A stretch of DNA of 64,000 bases. Source: Shinisaurus crocodilurus (lineage: Eukaryota > Chordata > Lepidosauria > Squamata > Shinisauridae). Both the position numbers and the translations under genes were made by a program. Under the pieces are notes generated by a model. The model did no database searches, was not told the origin of the DNA, and saw nothing but the letters and a program-made list of their open reading frames with translations. The DNA is taken from the NCBI GenBank assembly GCA_021292165.1, contig CM037876.1, positions 37,120,075-37,184,074 on the forward strand, given 5' to 3'. Of the stretch, positions 21,143-29,894 are shown one piece after another; position 1 is the stretch's first letter, and every line of letters starts with the position of its first letter.

Positions 21143-21397
21143 GAGCCAGTGTGGCATAGTGGTTAGAGTGTTGGACTGGGACTCGGGAGATTCGGGTTCT
21201 ACTAGTCCCCAGTTGGCCATGAAGCTCACTAGGTGACTTTGGGACAGTCACTGACTCTCAGCCTAACCTACCTCACAGGGTTGTTGTGAGGATAAAATGG
21301 AGAGGAGGAAGAGGATTATGTAAGCTGCCTTGGGTTCCTTGCAGGAAGAAAGGTGGGATATAAATATAATAAATAAATATAATAAATAAATAAATAA
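21143..21397 (+). mobile_element. tRNA-derived SINE, family 1
   Basis: It begins gagccagtgtggcatagtgg (A box) and has a B-box region gggttctactagtcccc with a 3-bp insertion. It ends gctgccttgggttcc with an AAATATAATAAATA tail that continues as simple repeat to about 21397. Confidence 0.88.
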
Positions 21398-21410
21398 TGA
21401 TGGGCAACAG

Positions 21411-21540
21411 CAGTGTTCTCCAAGCTTGGGTCCCCAGATGTTTTTGGCCTACAACTCCCAGCATGCCCCAGCCAGCTGGCTGGGGCATGCTGGGAGTTGT
21501 AGGCCAAAAACATCTGGGGACCCAAGCTTGGAGAACACTG
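21411..21540. mobile_element. Hairpin hAT MITE: perfect 130-bp palindrome, no spacer
   Basis: Arms 21411-21475 and 21476-21540 are exact reverse complements and meet at gccag/ctggc with no loop. The termini are CAGTGTTCTC and GAGAACACTG. The flanks ggcaacag (21403-21410) and ggctacag (21541-21548) form a 7/8 hAT-type target duplication. Both arms carry aagctt where the other copies have aacctt/aaggtt, so this variant is private and present twice. Confidence 0.92.
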
Positions 21541-21568
21541 GGCTACAGTGATCATGTGAACCCGGTCA

Positions 21569-21840
21569 GTGATTCAAGAGTTCCACACCCTCCCTGGGAC
21601 AAGTAGATCAGAAATAAAGAGGTAGAGCTGAGCATCATCTGTATACTGGTAACACTCCAGCCACAAACCTCCAGATTACTTCCCCTAGTGGTTTTAAGTA
21701 CATTTTGAACATTTATCTTATGTTCAAAACCATGAGAGAGAAGATGAAGCATTTGTGACACCCCAGAGGCCAATGACCATGGAGTGGAACAGAAGTATTC
21801 CAGCACCACCTGCTGAGACTGCTTCTCCAAGAATGGTTTA
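21569..21840 (-). pseudogene. Old L2/L3-like RT fragment, piece 2
   Basis: On the minus strand a decayed motif C region is readable (diverged around SIQMMLSST, where L2 copies read QYADDTQLY). It is followed upstream by the GVPQGS-region remnant. It joins piece 1 at 20490-20880. Confidence 0.55.
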
Positions 21841-22319
21841 TGATTGAGCTGTCAATGTTACGTTGTACTGGTGTTGTCACTTTTATCACGGTTTTATGGC
21901 TATGGTGCTATGATTGACTTTAAATTGTCTATTTTCCATGAACTGCTTTGAGTACAAACATGTTTGTAGAAAATGTGCTATATAAGTAAATGGACAATTA
22001 AGTGTGTTTAGGATTGTAGCCTTTTAATAAGATACATCACTGTCATGTTTGTAGAGTGTCCTTAGTAGAATCACACAACACATTCTCACTACCTGGCCTG
22101 CTATATTATTCATTCACTACAGTTCAACAGGAGCCTGAGAGTATATGTCTCAGTTGTAGTTCTGGGCTCTTACATGAACAATGATCTCTATTACTATGGT
22201 AATACCTTGGAGCACATCAGCCAATATAGCAAAGCTGGTATCATCAAAGTGACTAGGAAATTATTGACTCAATGATTGGGTCAGTCAGCCCCATTATGAG
22301 TTGAGTCTACTGTTTATAG
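21841..22319. other. No gene; tail-like sequence near 21900-22000
   Basis: The phrase gaactgctttgagtacaaac followed by gctatataagtaaatg looks like a decayed SINE/LINE 3' tail. Nothing else is supported. Confidence 0.4.
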
Positions 22320-22890
22320 CAGGCTTCTCCAACCTGGGGTCATTCAGATCCTTTGGACTGCAACTTCCAGCCAGAGATGGTGTTAGGGGGGTGGCTCACT
22401 GGGGCTGGAGCCCCAAATCTTTCATTTGGAGCCCCGAATCTCTGGGAGGCCATCTGCCCCACCACCCTGCTGTCCATGGGCACTTGCTGAAGTAAAGGTA
22501 CAGGGGCCTCAATGATCTCTGTTGCATCTGATCCCTCTGGATCAGCTGGCTTTTTGCCCACATGAGCTTCATCTCCTGCTCCCCCCGCCGAATCTTTCTG
22601 CCTGAGGTTTTTTTCTGAAATCAAATGCCCTCCTCTCCCCTGTCCATACATATCTTTGACAAATAGGGGTGTCCTTAGGAGACAGGGTCCTTTAAGGATA
22701 CACACACAGACCTTAGAGCATATGTAAATTAGCATATGCAAATTTGTTTTATTGTTTTGTCCCGTGGGCCTGAGCCCCAGATCCTTTTGGTACCTTGCAC
22801 TGCCCCTGCTCCCAGCATTCCTGACTATTGGCCATGCTAGCTGGGTCTGAAGGGCATGGAAGGGCATGGAAGGCACCAGGTTAGGGAAGG
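22320..22890. mobile_element. hAT-like MITE split by an unclassified insertion
   Basis: The left part, caggcttctccaacctgggg and actgcaacttccagcca (22320-22374), and the right part, ctcccagcattcctgactat with gccatgctagctgggtctga (22810-22855), are halves of a common hAT MITE. About 430 bp between them has gagccccaaatcttt-like direct repeats and is unclassified. Confidence 0.5.
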
Positions 22891-23225
22891 ATGGTTTCTG
22901 GTATATGCTATTTATACATGGCTTAGCATAGGACTGAAAACCACAAGTTTTACTTCTGGGAAACATCATGGATTAATTTCTAATGCTCAACTTTTCTTTT
23001 CCCCCTAGCTTCCCAGGGCAGCCTTGGGCAAATAATTTAGTCTGCTTCCATTTTGTTCTGCAAATTGAAGATCAAATACTTATCCCATCAGGTTTTTATG
23101 AGAGGCTAAACTCATTAAAATTTGTTAAAGGCTTGAAGGCTCTCTGTGCGAAGGTACTGGAAAATGTGCAGAACGTTATTATGATAATGTATATCCACTA
23201 ATTGTACCGCCAGCATCATTTAAAA
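22891..23225. other. No gene seen
   Basis: It includes a pyrimidine tract followed by an AG (aacttttcttttcccccta, 22987-23010), which is acceptor-like. The downstream frame is short and matches nothing I know, so I do not call an exon. Confidence 0.3.
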
Positions 23226-23495
23226 CAGCGGTGCAGAGCCTGGGGCCAAATCCAGCCCTCTGGTGTTCCCTAGAAGCCCAGACCGCCTTCCCCTTTCCCA
23301 CAAACACCAATGGTTTTGTGGTTTCCTGGCTTTTGTTCTGTTTTACCCCCATTCTACAAGGCTGAAATGCCTCTCCTGAGGTTTAGTTATTGACAGTAAG
23401 AGTTTTAAGCTACAATATGCTGGTAGTTTTGGCCCCGCCCACCCGTCTCCAAAATTGAATTCGTCCAATGGGCTGAAAGAGTTTCAACACTCCTG
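23226..23495. mobile_element. hAT MITE, 270 bp
   Basis: The termini are CAGCGGTGCAGAG...CACTCCTG. The flanks atttaaaa (23218-23225) and ctttaaaa (23496-23503) are a 7/8 target duplication. The internal text (gaaatgcctctcctgaggtt, cagtaagagttttaagcta) recurs at 32535-32705 in a second, more damaged copy. Confidence 0.8.
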
Positions 23496-23510
23496 CTTTA
23501 AAACATACAG

Positions 23511-23512
<2 letters not shown>

Positions 23513-23541
<29 letters not shown>
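23513..23541. repeat. (TA)n microsatellite
   Basis: Alternating TA over about 25 bp, immediately beside the hAT MITE. Confidence 0.9.
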
Positions 23542-23545
<4 letters not shown>

Positions 23546-25062
23546 GAGAATTTCAATAGTAACATCCCTGTTGCTGGGTGAATACAGATGAGAACATCAA
23601 GGCAGAGATGTTTTTGTGAGATATTAGTTACCCCTGTGTCATGGCTGACACCAGCAGTCAACAAACTGGATGACTGCCAAGTTCCAGAGGCTAATAAGGG
23701 GGACCCCCACACTCATCCAAAGGTGTCATGGACCATACTCACTTTGCACGGGGCACTGGGGATGGGTGGCGATCAACACAAAGTGAACCTTCAGACTCTC
23801 CAAGGATCTGCTGTGGCATGTGAGGGCTCTGAAGGGGCTTGAGTGCAGGGGACCAGCCGCAGATGTAGTAGAGGAACACTGGGCAAGATAGGGCAGGTGG
23901 TAACATTACAGACTCAAAGGAGAACTGTACCTGAATGAGGAAATAAATTAAAATCTCCTGTCCAAGTCAGCTCATGTATTCTAGCTCTTGTTTTAACGTA
24001 TAGCTCAGTAATACAATTCTGAATGGAGTGCTCCTAGATCCATTGCCATGCCTGAATCTTCAGCTGTGATAGTGGCCCGGATGGGATACTTGCAACCAGC
24101 AGTGGCTGGTGGCTTCAATGTCTGTGGGACGGCGTATCCACTCCGGGTTTCAGTCTGAACTTTAAAGGAGCTATCCCCGGTGCTGGACCTAGTTGAAGTT
24201 TACTTAATACTTAAGTAACTTCACTTAATAATGCTTTAAAATAACCAGCCACACAAGCACAATGGATGCTTTTTCAGCTCTCTGATGGTTTGTTACCAGT
24301 CTGTCCTGCATGACAAGCAAACATCTTCTAGTCCCACCACTAAATTAATAAGGGGGGGCGAGGGTGTTACAGGAGCACAGTTCTGCTCTCTGCTCTCATG
24401 CTTCTCCCATTCATTCCAATGGGGTTGGTGCAATAGAACTTCTTGGCGGTATTTTTGCCTATTGTATTCTGTGCAGTTTGGGTTCTTTTTGGTTTCAATA
24501 CTCTTGCCTTTCATCACCTGCTTTTCCTTGTGCTCCAAAATCTTGTGTCTATTTGTACTGCACTTGCACTTGTTGAGTTATGTTGCAGCAACAAGGCTGT
24601 GCTTTGGGTAGTGTTTGCTTGTTGTCATCATTCATCATAAGACTCCCAGATCCCCCCATCCCACCCCACTCCCATTTCTGGAAAGAAATGTACACATGTG
24701 CAATCCTAATATAATTTCATTGAATAGCTTTCAGATGGTGATAGTGAACCAGTTCTATTGCAGCTCTGCAACCACTACACAACAACAAAATATCATGAAG
24801 GAAGCAGCAGTCCATCATAAATTGGTCTAGAATTTGCTGTCAGTGGCCAAAATTAATATTACCTGTATGTTGTGAAACTGTAATGTTCCTTTATGAAAGC
24901 ACTGTTTGGCTAAATCAGGGGTGGGCAGACTTCAGGGTTGTGGGATCTACTTTGTCAACCAGAGACAAGTGCAAAGTAATGACTGGGGGGTGGGGTGGAT
25001 AAGAGGCGGCCCAGGGAGCAAACTCAATTACCTACTGCTCCCCTATGAGCCTGTGTATACAT
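23542..25062. other. No gene recognised
   Basis: Short frames (for example 24285-24611) have no recognisable domain. Near 24917 caggggtgggcagacttcag resembles a hAT left terminus without a clear partner. The rest is unassigned. Confidence 0.35.
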
Positions 25063-25750
25063 TAAGGTGACCATATGTACTGGTTTTACCAGTACAGTAC
25101 TGGTTTTTTGGACATTGTCCTGGTTAGTCATGAGATATAACCAGTATACTTTAGGACTACAAAATCAAAAATTATTAATTTATCAAAAGATTGAGTACAT
25201 CAAATCAATTCTTGATAAACCAGCCTAAATCAATTTTATTAATTTATCCTAGTTTTAGTTTTATTTTACACGATGGTTCTCGTCGTTGGATCTCAGCAAC
25301 ACTCGGCATTCAGCACACGCACTCTCACTATGTTGTGGCCGCAGCAACTCTTCGATAATACTCCCGCGCAGTACATACAGCCCGACCGTGGGAACTCGAT
25401 GATGATGCCATCACACAGAGCCTGCCAAAATTGACCAATTTGGTGTTAGCGTCGGACTATAAAAGGCCCTCCGCAGCACAAAACAGGCACCAGTGATCTG
25501 GCATCTTCGGACTGTGACACTGGCCCTCAGAGCTCCACGCTCTCTCGGTTACTCGAGCTTTTCGCTCTGCCGTTTTCACGGCGCACCTCACTGCTTCGCC
25601 AGGACTAGGCTGACCATACGTACCGTTTTAAAAGGGACAGTCCCATTTTTTTTCATATTTCCTGACCATCCCTTCTTTTTAATATAAATGTCAATTTTGT
25701 CCCATTGTTAGTAAACTATATATAGTTTTTAGTTTTTTGTAAAAAAACTG
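25063..25750. other. Direct gtgaccatatgtac repeats around a CpG-bearing segment
   Basis: The phrase ggtgaccatatgtactggtt (25066-25085) and its relative gctgaccatacgtaccgttt (25611-25630) flank a segment that is richer in CpG than its neighbours. That segment holds CCAAT and TATA boxes. It may be one element interrupted by another, or an LTR-like or promoter-bearing insert. I cannot classify it. Confidence 0.35.
25435..25466 (+). promoter_or_regulatory. CCAAT box and TATAAAAGG box
   Basis: CCAAT is at 25435-25439 and TATAAAAGG at 25458-25466, 18 bp apart. That would place a start site near 25490. The downstream 120 bp is C-rich with CpGs and no long frame. Use is unproven. Confidence 0.4.
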
Positions 25751-26010
25751 AACACGGCTTGTTTATTTCTCATAAGAATCTCCGCATTAAGAAACCTCGG
25801 GGGGTGGTGGTGGTGAGCCAAGCCCCATGCGGAGCTGCTCCCGCGCTCCCCTTAGCCCTTAGACAGGGCGACTACTGACGTAGTCTAGAGCGCCGTGTGA
25901 GCCACGCCGTGTGAGCCGAAGAAAGGGAACTTGACGGCGATGGGCCAGAGCCTGGAGCCGTTGTCGTCTTGCTGCGGGGTAGCCGCATTCCCCTGCGCAA
26001 GCCTGAAGGG

Positions 26011-26282
26011 GTAATGGAATCAATTACTAGACTATGTATTAATAAGGGGGAAGGGAAACATGCCTTGTCAAGATATGTTATATTTTTGGAATTTAGAATT
26101 TATTTGATCAAGAGGATAGAAGTATATTAATTGGTCCCTTGGAGGGTGGGGGGGGGAGCACTTCATGATTTATTGTATGTTGTTTATGTTATATTTGTGT
26201 GATATTCTTGTATTCTGTTATATATATATTTTTGTTATAATTTGTTTTGAAAAGTAAATAAAATATATATTTTTAAAAAAAA
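26011..26282 (+). mobile_element. L1 LINE 3' end
   Basis: The text gaagggaaacatgccttgtc and atttttggaatttag matches the reverse of the L1 ends at 49367-49440 and 59581-59660. It ends in gttttgaaaagtaaataaaa and an A-run. Only the last coding residues and the 3' UTR remain. Confidence 0.8.
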
Positions 26283-26900
26283 TCAGGCAAGGGCACAGCG
26301 CCCTTCACCCGCAGCCGGAGCCAGCTGCCGAGCGCCGGCCAGCCAGCCAGACAGGCCCTGCATTTCTCTGGCGGGCGCCGAACCCCAGGCAAGCAGGCGA
26401 GATGGCGGAGCTGACACACAGGTGGGTGGCAAAAGGCAGCGCGGAGACGGGCTGGACCGGGCAGCAGCGCGCCGGGCGGGAGCATGAAGACCCGGGCAGG
26501 CACCGAAGGGACACAGACCCCCTGCACGCTCTGCGGCAGGATCACGCCAGGACGCGGGACAGGGGTCTGCCGGTGGTGGCGACGGCGGAGGCAGCTGAGA
26601 GGAGACCCACATGCACACTAAGCCTCTCTGCATGGCGGTGAGGGGACAGTGGCTCATTCACACAGTTCAGGGCATACATATTCATGCCCTGGTCAGCCAA
26701 TTAGGACGGGACCTGAAGGAGGTGGGCCATGGAGGTTAGGGGGCGGGCTTAGGAGGATCAGCCTTTTCATAAAGCGCTAAGAAGACTGGACGGGGAGAGC
26801 GAAGCCGTGCAGCTCGCACTAAGGAGGAGGCGCAGTGTGTGGCAGGCGGCCGGATGAGCAGGTGAGCTCAGGGCACATCGGATTGCAGGCAAAGCTAAGA
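26283..26900 (+). promoter_or_regulatory. CpG-rich block with candidate first exons
   Basis: This is about 600 bp of high GC with frequent CpG. Two ATGs are linked to splice-donor-like sites: 26402-26421 (ATGGCGGAGCTGACACACAG followed by GTGGGT) and 26854-26861 (ATGAGCAG followed by GTGAGC). A TATA-like ttcataaag lies at 26766-26774, upstream of the second. It could be a real CpG-island promoter or promoter DNA moved by a transposon. I do not recognise the encoded start (MAELTHR...). Frames on the minus strand follow from composition. Confidence 0.4.
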
Positions 26901-26917
26901 CACGCTTGTCGCTAGCG

Positions 26918-27040
26918 CAGACATTCTCAACCTCTGGATGCGTCGGACTACAACTCCCAGCATCCCCAACCAGCTAGCTGGCTGGGGTGCTGGGAGTTGT
27001 AGTCCCACATATCTGGAGGGCACTAGGTTGGAGAAAGCTG
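26918..27040. mobile_element. Hairpin hAT MITE, imperfect arms
   Basis: The ends are cagacattctcaacctctgg and taggttggagaaagctg. The centre gactacaactcccagcatcc is paired with gtgctgggagttgtagtc. It is diverged from the perfect copies, and the flanking duplication is no longer visible. Confidence 0.8.
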
Positions 27041-27153
27041 TAGTAAGGAGTTAGTTAGCCCTATTGAAGCCAGTGGGAGTCACTTTCCAGTACAAACCCC
27101 TATCAGACCCGTCTGCAAGCCACTGAGTGCTCTTTCCTTCTGGATTAATACAC

Positions 27154-27471
27154 TGACTAGGTTCAGACAACATGGTAACCCACACTCAGGGTTGAGTATG
27201 GGTTGTCGTTGAACCGTGGGTTGTCATTGAACCGTGGGTTATCGTCTGAACCCAGCTGAGATAAGAAACCATGGTGAACAACCCACAGGTCACAGCCCAA
27301 TAACAACCATGGGTTCTCTTCGTGGGTTGGTTGTGGTTAAGAAGCCATGGCTTGTTAGTGCAGGTGGGTTCAGACAACACGATAACCCACGTTTCAGCAA
27401 CAACCCACGTTTCAGCAACGACCCATACTCAACCCCCGAGTGTGGGTTATCATGTTGCCTGAACCCAGTCA
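27154..27471. mobile_element. Fold-back element, palindrome of palindromes
   Basis: The termini are tgactaggttcagacaacat and catgttgcctgaacccagtca. Left and right thirds are each inverted repeats and are inverted to each other. The central third carries aaccatggtgaacaaccca and its reverse. The architecture is as at 15698-16023. Confidence 0.75.
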
Positions 27472-27884
27472 TTGCGGATAACCATCAGTCCCCACCATGG
27501 TCTTTAGGCCATTGTCCCCATGATCCACTCTGGCTGTGTGCAGTGCAGGCCTAGCTGTGGGGTTACAGAGTGGCAAGGGAAAGGCGCTGTGTGTGTAGCC
27601 AGTGATAACTTCCTCCTTATTAGTACAGTACTACTTAATGGTAGTTCAGTACTAAATTTTGAAGTGCAGGCGCTCATCATTACAGCCCCAATGACCATAC
27701 CCCAAGGACAACCCAAAATGCAGGCACCTGTGTTGATCCATTATAGATAGATACCCCCGAAGAAAATCAGTCCATAGCATACTAGCTAATTTATTAGGAT
27801 CAGCTGAAAAAAGTGCCAGAGCTCTGGGACCCAGTGTTCCCACTCCACTACACCATGGCTTCTTTATCAGAGGGGAGGGGGCCA
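27472..27884. other. No gene seen
   Basis: Mixed sequence. No repeat family or coding signal is recognised. Confidence 0.35.
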
Positions 27885-28051
27885 TTGCTCAACGGCAGAG
27901 CACCCATCTTGCATGCAGAAGGTCCTGGGTTTCATCCCTGGTATCTCCAGGTGAGACTGGGAAAGACTCCTGTGTGTTTACACACAGGAAGACTCCTGTG
28001 TCTTCCCTGGAGAGCCTCTGCCAGTCAGTGTGTAGGCAACAATGAGCTAGT
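27885..28051 (+). mobile_element. tRNA-derived SINE, family 2
   Basis: The A-box region is ttgctcaacggcagagcac and the B-box region gggtttcatccctgg. It is followed by ctccaggtgagactgggaaa and gagcctctgccagtcagtgt. A small duplication, gactcctgtgt, is present. Confidence 0.75.
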
Positions 28052-28147
28052 CAGGGGTCCTCAAACTTTTTAAATAGGGGGCCAGTTCATTGTCCCTCAG
28101 ACTGTTGGGGGGCCAGACTATAGTTTGAAAAAAATATGAACGAATGG

Positions 28148-28191
28148 ATCAAGTAAAGAAAAAGGACCCGGGTCCTTTTTTTTTACTTGAT
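28148..28191. repeat. 44-bp palindrome, one mismatch
   Basis: The halves are 28148-28169 and 28170-28191, meeting at gaccc/gggtc without a loop. There is a single mismatch in the A/T-run part. Confidence 0.85.
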
Positions 28192-28224
28192 AGGAGTGAT
28201 TTTTTTCCCCCTTAAATGGAAAGT

Positions 28225-28400
28225 TATTTTATTTATTTATTTCATTTTTATACTGCCCAATAGCCGAAGCTCTCTGGGCGGTTTACAGCAATTAACAAGA
28301 CAGTCCCTGCCCGCAGGCTTACAATCTAAAAAGACACGGCACACAAGGAAAAAGGAATGGGGAGGGAAGAAGAGGGAATATTAATGAATACTCCTGGCAG
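28225..28400 (-). mobile_element. L2-like 3' end, type B tail
   Basis: The (TTTA)n tract is followed by ttatactgcccaatagccga, agctctctgggcggtttac and ggcttacaatctaaaaag. It is inserted in the hAT element. Confidence 0.75.
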
Positions 28401-29157
28401 GGCTGGTGGTATTTACATATATAGTTGCACAATTGTTTCATGCCTAACACGAATATACTTTTGTTTTTGCCATCACACAAATGAGCATACTCTGCTTCAA
28501 TCCAAAGTAGCATTTTTGAAACATTAGAAATCTGACTTAGCTACATCAGCTCATACATAAGAGGTAAAACACCACCACTAATTTCCCCATATTATGGAAA
28601 AGAATTAAAAGAATCGGCGCTTGAAGCGAAAGAGTTAAAAAAAAGTCTGCTTCTGCCAATCGGCCGGCGGGCCGGATAAAAAGGCAAGGCGGGCCGGATG
28701 TGGCCCGCGGGCCTTAGTTTGAAGACCCCTGAGCTTAGATCAAGCATGGGGAACCTATGACCCTCCAGATCTTGTTGGACTACTGTGAAGGATTGAGGCC
28801 TACCCAGGCTTGAGTTAGGTTGAAGCCTGAAGGCCCAAACATCTCCTGATGGGAGGGGGCATTTGTGACTTCGGGGGTGCCACAAGGGCAAGGGCCACCC
28901 CCCCTAACACTGCTACTTGTTGCTCGGTGCCCTTAGTGGGGGGGATTGTTTTTCCCTGTCTAGGGCCTGAACATGTGCCTTGGAGGGGAGTCATGGGGCC
29001 AAGTGGGGGGTTCTGTGGGGGCCCCAATTAGTGTAGTGACGGGTAGAGGGAGATATGGCATTGGGAGGAGGACTAGCCAGGTAAGGGGAACAGGGCCCAG
29101 ACACTTAATGGCTGTGCTTTGTTCCGGTCCTCCTCGCACCCGCAGGTTTGATGGTTG

Positions 29158-29880
29158 CCCTATCAGCCTGCCCTCCGGTCTCCGGATGCTGCTTCTAAAT
29201 GCCAGATTGGTGCAAAATAAAACCTTCCTCATCCACGATTTAATAGTAGATGAGGCGGCCGATCTGGCATGCATTACCGAGACCTGGGTGGGAGAACAGG
29301 GAGGAGTTAGTCTCTCCCAGCTTTGCCCACTGGGGTACTTGGTGCAGCATCAGGGTAGACCTGAGGGCCGGGGAGGGGGGTTGCTGTGGTCTGTAGGAAT
29401 TCTATATCTCTCTCCAGGCTCCCTGTCTGTCTGACTACTGGTCTGGAGTGTTTGCACCTTTTGTTGGGCCAGCGGGACAGATTAGGGATTCTGTTGGTGT
29501 ACCGCCCACTCCACTGCTCAACAGACTCCCTGGCTGAACTGACGGAGGTGGTCTCGCTGGCAATGCTGAGGTCCCCCAGGCTGTTGGTCCTGGGGGATGT
29601 TAACATCCATGCTGAGGGCACCTTGTCTGGTGTGGCTCAGGAATTCATGGACTCCATGACAACCATGGGACTGTCTCAACATGTCATCGGCCCAACACAT
29701 GTAGCAGGGCACACTTGACCAGTTTTTTTCAGCCGAGCATGGAGATGGTGATCTGAAGGTGGGGGACTTTGAATCAGTCCCCTTGTCATGGTCAGATCAC
29801 TACCTGCTGAGATTTAGGCTAACGGCAGCTTTCCCCCTCTGCAAGGGTGGGGGACCTATTAAGATGGTCCGCCCCCGGAG
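29158..29880 (+). pseudogene. L2-like AP endonuclease remnant
   Basis: The APE domain would nick target DNA for priming. It is readable in three frames. First comes LLLNARLVQNKTFLIHDLIV with CITETWVGE. Next is ILLVYRPLHC and LLVLGDVNIHAEG, holding the catalytic GDxN. Last is VPLSWSDHYLLRFRL, holding the SDH motif. Frameshifts lie near 29400-29434 and 29718. Confidence 0.8.
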
Positions 29881-29894
29881 GCTGATGGATCCGG

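Larger units (their letters stand above)
20883..21567. mobile_element. Fold-back element split by a SINE and a hairpin MITE
   Basis: The left end ggccggttctcatgatca and right end tgatcatgtgaacccggtc are inverted counterparts. Internal modules (aacaagggtgggttgttggc, acccacaaccct) are those of the family at 15698. A family 1 SINE (21143-21397) and the 130-bp palindrome (21411-21540) lie inside. The whole lies inside an older LINE. Confidence 0.55.
28052..28731. mobile_element. hAT element with a nested LINE tail
   Basis: The termini caggggtcctcaaacttttt and tagtttgaagacccctg are inverted repeats of a Charlie-like non-autonomous hAT. Internal text ggccagactatagtttgaaa and gccggatgtggcccgcggg fits that type. 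A type B L2 3' end (minus) lies within it at about 28225-28400. A 44-bp near-perfect palindrome is at 28148-28191. No clean target duplication is left. Confidence 0.75.

Noticed and set aside
24285..24611. 108-codon plus-strand frame with hydrophobic stretch
   Set aside because: No conserved motif, low-complexity codon pattern, no splice or promoter context.
26273..26657. Pro/Ala/Cys-rich minus-strand proteins
   Set aside because: The frames follow from CpG-rich composition; no domain, and the reading direction conflicts with the better ATG-donor signals on the plus strand.
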